Numbered from the stretch's first letter, positions 1-6,141 are shown. The stretch is 6,997 nucleotides of DNA from Eubacteriales bacterium (GCA_030695285.1 JAUYTF010000203.1:1-6997); one strand, 5' to 3'. The notes: generated from the letters alone by a model not told the origin. Translations and numbers: made by a program.

Positions 1-19
1 TGTGGGAAAGGAGCGCGAA

Positions 20-706
20 ATGCTGCTGCTGGAACACATCTATAAAACCTACTATGTTGGCGACGAAACGGTTCACGCGCTGGACGATGCCTCGCTGCAC
101 GTCAAGCAAGAAGAGTTTGTGGCCATCTGCGGCCCCTCAGGCTCCGGAAAAACAACGCTGATGAATGTGATGGGCTGCCTCGATATGCCGGACTCCGGCA
201 AGTATATCCTCGACGGGGTAAACATCGCCCAGAGCACGGATAAGGAGCTCTCGTTCATCCGCAGCGAGAAGATCGGCTTCGTATTTCAGCAGTATAATCT
301 GCTGGACTCGATGAGCGCGCTGGAAAACGTGGAGCTGCCGCTGATCTACCAAAGGCTGACACAAAGGGAGCGCATTGAGCGCGCCAAAGCCGCGCTCGAT
401 CAGGTTGGGCTGAGTAATCGCATGCAGCATCGCCCGAACCAACTCTCCGGCGGGCAGCAGCAGCGCGTGGCGATTGCGAGGGCGCTGGCGAGCAACTCCC
501 GCGTCATCCTCGCGGATGAGCCGACGGGCAATCTCGACAGCAAGAGCGGCACGGACATCATGCGGCTCATTGGCAGGCTTTCGGAACAGGGCTATACCAT
601 CGTGCTGATTACGCACAACAACGAGATTGCGCATCATGCGCAGCGCACGGTCTATGTGCGCGACGGGCGGCTCTTTGACACATGGGAGGAGGCGGAGCAT
701 ATATGA
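20..706 (+). CDS. ABC transporter ATP-binding protein, MacB/LolD-type
   Basis: This is the cytoplasmic ATPase of a MacB/LolCDE-type ABC exporter, which hydrolyses ATP to drive the FtsX-like permease encoded next. From the ATG at 20 it has 228 residues, normal for a stand-alone subunit. All nucleotide-binding motifs are intact: Walker A GPSGSGKT (about 38-45), Q-loop in FVFQQYN (Gln about 90), signature LSGGQQQR (about 142-149), Walker B VILADE (about 162-167), D-loop NLDS and switch His in LITHN (about 199). [11 protein letters not shown] is characteristic of this subfamily. The ATG at 20 is preferred because AAAGGAG (7-13) lies 6 nt upstream; an in-frame GTG at base 2 would swallow that site. 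The stop overlaps the permease start (ATGA, 703-706), so the two are translationally coupled. The substrate cannot be read from the sequence. Antimicrobial peptides, macrolides and lipoproteins are known substrates of relatives. Confidence 0.95.
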   Translation: MLLLEHIYKTYYVGDETVHALDDASLHVKQEEFVAICGPSGSGKTTLMNVMGCLDMPDSGKYILDGVNIAQSTDKELSFIRSEKIGFVFQQYNLLDSMSALENVELPLIYQRLTQRERIERAKAALDQVGLSNRMQHRPNQLSGGQQQRVAIARALASNSRVILADEPTGNLDSKSGTDIMRLIGRLSEQGYTIVLITHNNEIAHHAQRTVYVRDGRLFDTWEEAEHI

Positions 707-1857
707 CGATGTTTTTCAATTCTCTCCGTCTCGCAGTCCGCTCGACGCTGGCAAACAAGATGCGTTCGTTCTTGACCATGCTCGGCATCATCATCGGCGT
801 GATGAGCGTAATCATACTCGTCTCCATCGTGCAGAGCACGACTAGCAGCATCACAAACGCCATCTCATCGATGGGTTCGGATCTTTTGACCGTCACCGTG
901 ACGGATGAGGATGTCATGCTCGATGTGGACGACTATCTCGTGCTGGAGGAGTATAGCGCGATACAGGGCGTTGCGCCCTATCTCACCGTGAGCAGCACCG
1001 CGCGCAGTGGCTCGATCTATACCAGCGTCTCCGCCATAGGCGTGACAGGAGAATACATGGAGATTGCGGGGCGGGACATGGAAGCAGGGCGCGCTGTCGC
1101 GGAATCTGACCTTGAATGGCGCACCTATACCGCCGTGATCGGCACAGCGGTTGCAGGCGAGCTCTACGAAAGTTACGATGTGATCGGCAAGACGTTTACG
1201 ATGAGCGGGCATACGTTTACCATTGTTGGCCTGCTGGCCGAGACCGGAGCGAGTACGGATTCGCAAATCCTCATTCCGCTGACCACCGCGCAGCGCTTTG
1301 CGGACAGCACCGCGATTACCACCGCTTACGTCAAAGCCTCGTCATCCAATACTGTGGACATCGCTCAAGCGCAGACGGAATATCAGATGCTGATGCTCAC
1401 GCGCGATGAAGACAGCTATACCGTATACAACATGGGTGAACTGCTGGACACGCTGGATGACGTGATGAGCACGCTCTCGCTGATGCTGGGCGGCATCGCG
1501 GCGATCTCCCTGCTCGTCGGCGGCATCGGCATCATGAATATCATGCTCGTGTCCGTTGCCGAGCGCACGCGCGAAATCGGAATCCGGAAAGCCATCGGCG
1601 CGCGCAGAAGCCACATCATGATGCAGTTTCTCATCGAGGCATGTGTGCTTTCGATTCTCGGCGGGCTGATCGGCCTTGGCCTCTCCGCGCTTGGGCTGCG
1701 CATCTTTGCGATGATTGCGGATATGACCATCGCGATGGAGTGGCGTGCGGCCATCGTCGCCCTGCTCTTCTGCATGGTCATCGGCGTGGCGTTCGGCAGC
1801 TATCCGGCCGCCAAAGCGAGCAAGAAGACGCCCATCGAGGCGCTGCAGAGAAACTAA
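703..1857 (+). CDS. ABC transporter permease, FtsX/MacB family
   Basis: This is the membrane subunit partnering the preceding ATPase. The 384-residue protein has the MacB layout: one N-terminal transmembrane helix (about 23-45), a large extracytoplasmic MacB_PCD-like domain (about 46-255), then three helices (about 258-284, 308-337 and 348-366) forming the FtsX core. Family hallmarks are ERTREIGIRKAIGARR (287-302) after helix 2, the coupling region, and the C-terminal PAAKASKKTPIEALQ (368-382). The chosen start is the ATG at 703 within ATGA, with GGAGGAGG (685-692) 10 nt upstream; the ATG at 682 precedes that site and would add an unlikely glycine-rich leader. In Gram-positive relatives such pairs often work with a secreted or membrane-anchored fusion protein. 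None is visible here, but the window opens just before the ATPase. Export of a peptide, lipopeptide or drug is inferred from the family, not shown. Confidence 0.93.
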   Translation: MTMFFNSLRLAVRSTLANKMRSFLTMLGIIIGVMSVIILVSIVQSTTSSITNAISSMGSDLLTVTVTDEDVMLDVDDYLVLEEYSAIQGVAPYLTVSSTARSGSIYTSVSAIGVTGEYMEIAGRDMEAGRAVAESDLEWRTYTAVIGTAVAGELYESYDVIGKTFTMSGHTFTIVGLLAETGASTDSQILIPLTTAQRFADSTAITTAYVKASSSNTVDIAQAQTEYQMLMLTRDEDSYTVYNMGELLDTLDDVMSTLSLMLGGIAAISLLVGGIGIMNIMLVSVAERTREIGIRKAIGARRSHIMMQFLIEACVLSILGGLIGLGLSALGLRIFAMIADMTIAMEWRAAIVALLFCMVIGVAFGSYPAAKASKKTPIEALQRN

Positions 1858-1890
1858 ACCTTCATTGTCCTAAAACGCGCCGAGCGCACG

Positions 1891-1918
1891 TCCCCGCGGG
1901 TTATGCCTGCGGGGATTT
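1891..1918 (+). terminator. Intrinsic terminator after the ABC exporter
   Basis: TCCCCGCGGG (1891-1900) pairs with CCTGCGGGGA (1906-1915), giving a 10-bp GC-rich stem with one G-U pair and a 5-nt loop, 33 nt after the permease stop. The following T run is only three bases, so termination may be partial or factor-assisted. Its place between the exporter and a strong new promoter fits a terminator. Confidence 0.6.
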
Positions 1919-1979
1919 GCAGTCTGATAGACCGATGATTCAGCCAAAAGAGGAGAAAAAGCAACCCCACACTGTATTT

Positions 1980-2008
1980 TTGACAGTAACGCGGCGGGAG
2001 GATATAAT
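1980..2008 (+). promoter_or_regulatory. Perfect-consensus vegetative promoter for the YcxB-like pair
   Basis: TTGACA (1980-1985) and TATAAT (2003-2008) are separated by exactly 17 bp, an exact match to the housekeeping sigma-70/sigma-A consensus. Transcription should begin near 2014-2016, leaving a leader of about 73 nt before the ATG at 2088. The leader holds AAGGAG (2072-2077) and a small possible hairpin (CCGCT/AGCGG near 2017-2035). No known riboswitch was recognised. No obvious operator overlaps the promoter, so strong constitutive expression is the simplest reading. Confidence 0.85.
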
Positions 2009-2087
2009 AATTGCATCCGCTCAGCCGGCAAGCGGCAGGCGCTAGGATTGCTACGCGTTTCCCATCAAAAGAAGGAGCATTTCTGAT

Positions 2088-2618
2088 ATGACGCAATTTT
2101 CCCGTACGTTTACCATCACGAAAAAGGACAATCTGCGCTACAATTTCTTTCTGATGCAAAAGAAACTGATCGCTACCAGCGCATTGGTGTTTGTCATCAT
2201 TGCGGCGATGATCGGGCTGCTCAAATACGCGCAGGGCGCGAGCATTTCGGTTTCGGTGTTAAATGCGCTGCTCATGGCGGTTTTGGGGACGCTGATCCTC
2301 GTTGCCATCAATATCATCACCACGGTGGTGCGCATGAACGGCTACTACAATCAAAAAAAGCTGACGGACTTCTCTGTCACGTTTACCACCGATAAAACTG
2401 GCATCCGTGCTACCTCCGAACGCGGGGATTCCGATCTGCCCTGGAATCGCATTGTCGCCGTGCGCGAAACGCGGAACGCGTTTTACATCTTCATCACGGA
2501 GTCGCATGCAAACGTCATGCCCAAGGATCAGTTTTCCGGCGAGTCGGAGGTTGCGGTCTTTCGAGCGCTGCTGGAGAAAAACGTGGAAGCAGCGCGCCTC
2601 AAAATCAAGCGTACATAA
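2088..2618 (+). CDS. YcxB-like domain membrane protein (first paralogue)
   Basis: This 176-residue protein is anchored in the membrane by two predicted helices (about 27-46 and 57-81), followed by a cytoplasmic YcxB-like domain (about 95-170). Visible features of that domain are TDKTGIRATSERGDSDLPW (Trp119), RETR (126-129), the strand AFYIFI and MPKDQF (144-149), then a closing amphipathic helix (FRALLEK). The domain is common in Bacillota and has no established biochemical function. Start is the ATG at 2088, 10 nt after AAGGAG. The gene is first in a two-gene unit behind a consensus promoter and is followed 42 nt later by a paralogue with the same architecture. A pair of this kind suggests a heteromeric membrane complex or recent duplication, which is inference. 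Recognition rests on the motif pattern; the family name is fairly sure, the function unknown. Confidence 0.8.
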   Translation: MTQFSRTFTITKKDNLRYNFFLMQKKLIATSALVFVIIAAMIGLLKYAQGASISVSVLNALLMAVLGTLILVAINIITTVVRMNGYYNQKKLTDFSVTFTTDKTGIRATSERGDSDLPWNRIVAVRETRNAFYIFITESHANVMPKDQFSGESEVAVFRALLEKNVEAARLKIKRT

Positions 2619-2660
2619 TGTGGCTCAAGGATTCTTTCGAACGAATGAAAGGGTGCAGAA

Positions 2661-3182
2661 GTGTCGTATTCCGGCAGATTTACCATCACCAAACAGGACA
2701 ATATTCAATACAACTATTTCCGCATGAAGCGTAAGCTCGCGGGGCTTGCGATCATGACGTTTGTTCTACTTGGCGTAATCGTCACGCTCATTCGCTACGG
2801 GCAGGGCATCACGGTGATGAATGCAGCGGGCGTCGGGCTGATTGCCGCCGTGTCCGGCGCGGTGCTGATGGTTACCTTCAATCTCGTCTCCGTCGTGGCA
2901 CGCGTCAACAGGCTTTATAAGACGGGTAAGATGAGCGACTTTTCGGTGCAGTACAGCGTGGATAAAAACGGCGTGCACGCAAAAAGCGAGCGCGGGGATA
3001 CTGACTTTACCTGGAAGCAGATCTACCTCGCGCGTGAAACCAGGCACGCCATCTACCTCATCGCGGGCGAAAAGCGCGCGGTGGTCATCCCCAAAGCGCA
3101 GATTACCAGCCAGAGCGAGCTGAATAACCTCCGCGCCCTGCTGCACAAGTATGTGGTTGCGGGCAGAGCAAAAGTTGCGTAA
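2661..3182 (+). CDS. YcxB-like domain membrane protein (second paralogue)
   Basis: This 173-residue protein shares the whole layout of its upstream neighbour: an N-terminal SGRFTITKQDN segment, two predicted membrane helices (about 26-44 and 54-80) and a YcxB-like cytoplasmic domain with DKNGVHAKSERGDTD, Trp118, RETR (125-128), IPKAQ (143-147) and LRALLHK. Hand alignment gives about 69 identities over about 170 positions, roughly 41%, highest in the N-terminal motif and the cytoplasmic domain and lowest in the helices. Start is the GTG at 2661, with AAAGGG (2648-2653) 7 nt upstream; no better in-frame ATG exists before the conserved N-terminus. The weaker start may make it the minor partner. 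It is probably co-transcribed from the promoter at 1980. Function is unknown; complex formation with the first paralogue is inference. Confidence 0.8.
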   Translation: MSYSGRFTITKQDNIQYNYFRMKRKLAGLAIMTFVLLGVIVTLIRYGQGITVMNAAGVGLIAAVSGAVLMVTFNLVSVVARVNRLYKTGKMSDFSVQYSVDKNGVHAKSERGDTDFTWKQIYLARETRHAIYLIAGEKRAVVIPKAQITSQSELNNLRALLHKYVVAGRAKVA

Positions 3183-3264
3183 CGCGAAGAAACATCACAC
3201 AAATATAATTGGACGAAAGATCATCTTTGATAAGAGAAAAAATCAAAAAAACATCATAAATATC

Positions 3265-3291
3265 AAACCTGACATAGAACCTGTCAGGTTT
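3265..3291. promoter_or_regulatory. Inverted-repeat operator upstream of the WYL regulator (may also terminate)
   Basis: AAACCTGACA (3265-3274) and TGTCAGGTTT (3282-3291) form a perfect 10-bp inverted repeat around a 7-nt spacer, in an AT-rich gap between the second YcxB-like gene and the regulator. Nearly the same arms recur at 4256-4279 before the zinc-ribbon gene, supporting an operator role, probably for autoregulation by the adjacent WYL protein. As RNA the repeat would form a hairpin followed by TTGTTTT, so it may also terminate the upstream YcxB-like transcript. Both roles can coexist. Confidence 0.65.
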
Positions 3292-3297
3292 TTGTTT

Positions 3298-3303
3298 TAT
3301 ACT
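3298..3303 (+). promoter_or_regulatory. Putative -10 element for the WYL regulator gene
   Basis: TATACT lies 9 nt after the right arm of the inverted repeat and 33 nt before the ATG at 3336. No good -35 sits 16-18 bp upstream (TAGAAC at 3275-3280 is the best). The -35-like CTGACA inside the left arm is 23 bp away, too far for an ordinary promoter. A regulator bound at the repeat would cover the polymerase site. Confidence 0.35.
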
Positions 3304-3335
3304 GAGACTATGGATGATGCTTATCGGGGTAATTT

Positions 3336-4238
3336 ATGAAAAACGACCGTCTGTTTCAAATCCTATACCTGCTGCTCGAAAGAGGCACGATGACCGCGCC
3401 GGAGCTTGCCCGCGCGCTGGAGGTCTCCGTGCGCACGATCTATCGGGATATCGACGCGCTCTCGCTCTCGGGTGTGCCCGTCTACGCCACGCAGGGGAAA
3501 AACGGCGGGGTGTCGCTGCTGCCGAACTACTCGTTTGATAAGGCGCTGCTGTCCGATGAGGAGCAGAACCAGATTCTCTATGCCATACAGAGCCTGCGCG
3601 CGGCAGAGCAGCCGGTGGACGCGCTGCTGAGCAAACTCGGCGGCATGTTTCAGAAACAGAACACAAACTGGATCGAGGTGGATTTCTCCCGCTGGGGCAT
3701 GGACAGCACGGACAGCGTGAAGTTTGAGCGGCTCAAGACCGCGCTGATTGGCCGGCGCGCGCTCAAGATCGTCTACTGCTCCTCAAGCGGGGAGACGAAT
3801 CGCCGCGTGATCCTGCCCCTCAAGCTCATCTTCAAGGACAAGAGCTGGTATCTGCACGCGTTTTGCCGCATGCAGGAGAATTATCGCCTGTTTAAGGTGA
3901 GCCGGATTGTGGAGATGGAGGCGCTGGACGAGCGGTTTGGCGCGCTGCCGGATGAGATTCCGCCTCTGGAGCAGAGCGTTTACGCGATGGCCATGCAGCA
4001 GATGAGCCTTTTATTTTCGCCCGCCGTCGCCTTTCGCGTCTATGACGAATTTGACTGTTCGATGATCGAAAAACAGCCAGACGGTAGCCTGATGGTCCAT
4101 GTGGAGATGCCGCGGGACAGCTGGGTGGTGAGTTACCTGCACTCGTTTGGCACGGAACTGACGATGCTGGAGCCCGAAAGCCTTCGCACGCAACTCGCGG
4201 CGCACGCAAAAGCCATCTGCGAACACCACACGAAATAA
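3336..4238 (+). CDS. WYL-domain transcriptional regulator (HTH + WYL + WCX)
   Basis: This 300-residue, YafY-like regulator has three parts: an N-terminal HTH_11-type helix-turn-helix (about 1-60, with MTAPELARALEVSVRTIYRD as the recognition region), a central WYL domain (about 130-200, with the name-giving Trp171-Tyr172-Leu173) and a C-terminal WCX region (about 228-298). The length is typical. WYL domains are thought to sense ligands, and in characterised members (PafBC, DriD, CapW/BrxR) the regulators respond to DNA damage, single-stranded DNA or phage. Start is the ATG at 3336 after a weak GGGG (3326-3329), suggesting low expression. A perfect inverted repeat upstream and a related one before the next gene make autoregulation plus control of the zinc-ribbon/DfsB genes the most likely role. 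Whether it represses or activates cannot be told. The ligand is unknown. Confidence 0.9.
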   Translation: MKNDRLFQILYLLLERGTMTAPELARALEVSVRTIYRDIDALSLSGVPVYATQGKNGGVSLLPNYSFDKALLSDEEQNQILYAIQSLRAAEQPVDALLSKLGGMFQKQNTNWIEVDFSRWGMDSTDSVKFERLKTALIGRRALKIVYCSSSGETNRRVILPLKLIFKDKSWYLHAFCRMQENYRLFKVSRIVEMEALDERFGALPDEIPPLEQSVYAMAMQQMSLLFSPAVAFRVYDEFDCSMIEKQPDGSLMVHVEMPRDSWVVSYLHSFGTELTMLEPESLRTQLAAHAKAICEHHTK

Positions 4239-4255
4239 AGATGGCAGACGCGTAG

Positions 4256-4279
4256 AACATGACAGCTCTTGTCAGGTTT
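4256..4279. promoter_or_regulatory. Inverted-repeat operator upstream of the zinc-ribbon/DfsB genes
   Basis: AACATGACA (4256-4264) and TGTCAGGTT (4270-4278) form a 9-bp inverted repeat with one mismatch and a 5-nt spacer. The left arm matches that of the site at 3265-3291 in 8 of 9 bases; the right arm matches in 10 of 10 (to 4279). The spacer is 2 nt shorter. No T-rich tail follows, so a terminator role is unlikely here. The site begins 17 nt after the WYL gene stop and ends 46 nt before the zinc-ribbon ATG. Confidence 0.7.
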
Positions 4280-4286
4280 AACCCGA

Positions 4287-4292
4287 TAGAAT
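4287..4292 (+). promoter_or_regulatory. Putative -10 element for the zinc-ribbon/DfsB genes
   Basis: TAGAAT starts 10 nt after TGTCAGG of the operator, almost the same geometry as TATACT before the WYL gene. The sequence 17 bp upstream (AGCTCT) is a poor -35; the left-arm ATGACA is 22 bp away. The promoter would therefore need activator help or be weak. Assignment is tentative. Confidence 0.35.
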
Positions 4293-4325
4293 AGCGGTAT
4301 CAAATCAATCGGGAGGAACAAGGAC

Positions 4326-4589
4326 ATGGAAGAGCGTTATTGTCAGAGCTGCGGCATGCCGATGGGAGAGACGGACGAACACTATGGCACGGAGGCGGAC
4401 GGAAGCAAGAGCAAAGACTACTGCACATACTGCTATGAGAACGGCGCGTTTACCGCGGACTGCACGATGGAGGAAATGATCGATTTTTGCGTGCAGCCCG
4501 TGCTGGACAATGTTCCGGGCATGACGGAAGAAAGCGCTCGCGCCATGATGAAAGAGCAGTTTCCGAAGCTCAAACGCTGGCAGGCGTAA
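4326..4589 (+). CDS. Small putative zinc-ribbon protein
   Basis: This 87-residue protein begins almost at once with a four-cysteine zinc ribbon: CQSCGMPM (Cys6, Cys9) and YCTYCYENGAF (Cys33, Cys36), then a short helical tail (TMEEMIDFCVQPVL, then MTEESARAMMKEQFPKLKRW). The pattern matches the small 'putative zinc ribbon domain' family (Pfam PF12674 from memory). Zinc binding by the two CxxC pairs is expected. The role is not established; such domains bind protein or nucleic acid or act as adaptors. A strong GGGAGGA (4311-4317) is placed 8 nt before the ATG. An inverted repeat shared with the WYL regulator gene lies immediately upstream, and a ClbS/DfsB-family gene follows 47 nt downstream, so it is probably the first gene of a WYL-controlled unit. 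Confidence 0.85.
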   Translation: MEERYCQSCGMPMGETDEHYGTEADGSKSKDYCTYCYENGAFTADCTMEEMIDFCVQPVLDNVPGMTEESARAMMKEQFPKLKRWQA

Positions 4590-4636
4590 GAGCGCCTGAT
4601 CTCGATCAACCCGAAATGAAAAGGAGCATGCGCAAC

Positions 4637-5176
4637 ATGAGCAGACCCGCGACAAAGCAGGAACTTTTGACCGCTGCGAACGAGCAGTTTGACAAGCTCT
4701 GGCGGATGATTGACGCGATGACGCAGCAGGAGCGAAACGCGACGTATTGCTTTGGCGCTGAATACGAAGGAAAAGAGGCGCACTGGCGGCGCGATCAAAA
4801 CCTGCGTGATGTGCTCGTGCATCTTTACGAATGGCATATGCTGCTGATCAACTGGGTCACCGCGAACACAGGCGGCAACGCCCGGCCCTTTCTGCCCGCG
4901 CCCTACAATTGGAGCAACTATGCGCAGATGAACGTCGGTTTCTGGGAAAAGCATCAGACTACGCCGTATGCGGACGCGGAAACAATGCTCAAAGAGAGCC
5001 ACGCGCGCGTGATGGCGCTGATGGGGCAGTTTTCCGATGAGGAACTGTTTGCCCGCGCGCATTTCTCCTGGACGGGCACGACGAGCCTTGGCGCCTACTG
5101 CGTCTCCGCAACGTCAAGCCACTACGACTGGGCGATGAAGAAGATCAAAGCGCATCAAAAACTCAGCCGCAAATAG
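4637..5176 (+). CDS. ClbS/DfsB-family four-helix-bundle protein (formerly DUF1706)
   Basis: The 179-residue product matches the ClbS/DfsB family along its full length. Characteristic blocks are the start SRPATKQELL, EAHWRRDQNLRDVLVHLYEW (47-66), PFLPAPYNW (84-92), MNVGFWEKHQ and the near C-terminal WTGTTSLGAYCVSATSSH (145-162) with YDWA following. The family has a DinB-like four-helix-bundle fold. Its best-known member, ClbS, is a cyclopropane hydrolase that inactivates colibactin and protects the producer's DNA; most members have no known substrate. The ATG at 4637 is chosen because AAGGAG (4621-4626) is 10 nt upstream and it gives the conserved N-terminus. The in-frame ATG at 4628 is only 1 nt from that site, and the ATG at 4616 lies before it. 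It is likely co-transcribed with the zinc-ribbon gene. Detoxification of a reactive small molecule is inferred; the substrate is unknown. Confidence 0.9.
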   Translation: MSRPATKQELLTAANEQFDKLWRMIDAMTQQERNATYCFGAEYEGKEAHWRRDQNLRDVLVHLYEWHMLLINWVTANTGGNARPFLPAPYNWSNYAQMNVGFWEKHQTTPYADAETMLKESHARVMALMGQFSDEELFARAHFSWTGTTSLGAYCVSATSSHYDWAMKKIKAHQKLSRK

Positions 5177-5236
5177 CTTATGTGCCAAAGGCATGCTAGG
5201 CAGCGCAGGAGGGAAATAATCTAAAGGAGAAAACGC

Positions 5237-5668
5237 GTGAAACCACCCGACGTTATCGATGTTAGCATGCTCGCCCCCTGCGGGCTAAACTGTATGCTCT
5301 GCTACCGGCATCTCGGCAAAAAGCCCTGCCCGGGCTGCCGCGCGCGGCAAAGCGAACCGGACGATTATCAGCGCAAGTGTATCATGCGCGCCTGCGTGAT
5401 GGAGCGCGGATTGTTCTCGTGCGCCGACTGCGCGGATCGTCCATGCAAGCGGGTGAAAGCGTTCGGCAAGCGATATCGCGATGGATACGGGGTCGATCTC
5501 GCCGGCGATGCCGCGAGGGTGCGCGAAATCGGCGCGGAGGCGCTACTGCGCGAACAGATTGCGGCGCACACTTGCGAAGATTGCGGGCATTTGATCAACC
5601 TACACGACGGAATTTGCAGCGGCTGCGGGCGGCAGCATCCAATCGGTAAAGGGAGGACACACATGTGA
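5237..5668 (+). CDS. DUF3795-family cysteine-rich protein
   Basis: This 143-residue protein has 14 cysteines. The N-terminal half shows APCGLNCMLCYRH (Cys15, 19, 22), KPCPGCR (Cys31, 34), Cys48, Cys53 and SCADCADRPC (Cys62, 65, 70), the DUF3795 pattern. A separate C-terminal ribbon follows: Cys113-x2-Cys116 and Cys127-x2-Cys130. It probably binds two or more zinc ions or an iron-sulphur cluster; no catalytic function is established. Start is the GTG at 5237, with AAAGGAG (5223-5229) 7 nt upstream; a second SD-like GGAGGG (5208-5213) lies nearby without a start codon. It follows the DfsB gene by 60 nt with neither a clear promoter nor a terminator between, so it may be read from the same transcript. 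Its stop overlaps the next gene's start (GTGA), implying coupled translation with the DUF3788 protein. Confidence 0.8.
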   Translation: MKPPDVIDVSMLAPCGLNCMLCYRHLGKKPCPGCRARQSEPDDYQRKCIMRACVMERGLFSCADCADRPCKRVKAFGKRYRDGYGVDLAGDAARVREIGAEALLREQIAAHTCEDCGHLINLHDGICSGCGRQHPIGKGRTHM

Positions 5669-6093
5669 CCTGGTTTGAAGCATATCCGAAAGAGCAACAG
5701 CCCTCATTGCAGGAGATAGAGCGCTTTATCGCGAGCCCGCTCTGGAACGGGCTTTGCAGTTGGACGGAATCGACCTATACCATTGTCCCGAAGGCGGAGC
5801 ACAGCACCTGTAGCGGCGCGCCGGGCTGGAATGTCAAGTACAAAAAGGGCGGACGCGCGCTCTGCACGCTCTATCCTGACCGGGGGCAGTTCACCGCGCT
5901 GGTCACCGTCGGCACAAAGGAAGCGGCGGAGGCCGAGCTGCTTTTGCCCACCTGTACGGATTATATCAGGGAACTTTTTGCGCGCGCGCAGTCGCTCAAC
6001 GGCGGGCGATGGCTGATGATCCGCGTGACCGATGAGCAGGTGTTGGAGGATGTGAAAAAGCTCATACGCCTGCGCGTCGCACCAAAAGAGTAG
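5665..6093 (+). CDS. DUF3788-family protein
   Basis: This 142-residue soluble protein carries the DUF3788 signature: PLWNGL near 25-30, EHSTCSGAPGWNVKYKKG (45-62), RALCTLYPDRGQFTALVTVG (64-83), then GGRWLMIRV (113-121) and LEDVKKLIRLR (127-137). The family resembles small ligand-binding folds but has no known function. Start is the GTG at 5665, overlapping the DUF3795 stop, with GGGAGGA (5651-5657) 7 nt upstream. DUF3795 and DUF3788 genes being adjacent and coupled suggests their products work together, which is inference. Family assignment is by motif recall. Confidence 0.8.
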   Translation: MTWFEAYPKEQQPSLQEIERFIASPLWNGLCSWTESTYTIVPKAEHSTCSGAPGWNVKYKKGGRALCTLYPDRGQFTALVTVGTKEAAEAELLLPTCTDYIRELFARAQSLNGGRWLMIRVTDEQVLEDVKKLIRLRVAPKE

Positions 6094-6132
6094 TTTTTTC
6101 GCGAAAAGTTCTCCAACGCTGAAGCGGTTCTT

Positions 6133-6141
6133 TGCTATAAT
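6133..6141 (+). promoter_or_regulatory. Extended -10 promoter for the AlkZ-related gene
   Basis: TGCTATAAT (6133-6141) is an extended -10 with a perfect TATAAT. No convincing -35 lies 16-18 bp upstream (CCAACG at 6113-6118), a common trade-off for extended -10 promoters. Transcription should start near 6148, about 19 nt before the GTG at 6167. It separates this gene from the DUF3788 gene, whose stop is 40 nt upstream. Confidence 0.6.

Noticed and set aside
137..700. Long open frame on the - strand opposite the ABC ATPase, with similar shorter antisense frames opposite most genes
   Set aside because: The + strand frame carries every ABC motif. Antisense frames in GC-rich coding DNA are expected by codon bias, and none shows a recognisable domain or a suitable ribosome site.
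2634..2653. CTTTC/GAAAG hairpin overlapping the ribosome site of the second YcxB-like gene, possibly a translational switch
   Set aside because: Only 5 bp with an 8-nt loop; too weak to separate from chance without conservation data.
4487..4636. N-terminal extension of the DfsB-family protein reaching back into the zinc-ribbon gene
   Set aside because: It would overlap the zinc-ribbon coding sequence by about 100 bases, has low-complexity Arg-rich sequence, and bypasses the AAGGAG site that fits the ATG at 4637.
5179..5200. TGCC-AAA-GGCA hairpin between the DfsB and DUF3795 genes
   Set aside because: A 4-bp stem without a T tract is too weak to call a terminator.
5211..5222. TAATCT as a -10 for the DUF3795 gene
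   Set aside because: There is no usable -35, and the start site would fall within the ribosome binding site; read-through from the DfsB gene is more likely.
6096..6107. TTTTCGCGAAAA perfect palindrome just after the DUF3788 stop
   Set aside because: As RNA it gives only a 4-bp A-U stem, not a terminator. As an operator it has no second copy in the window, so it was not called.
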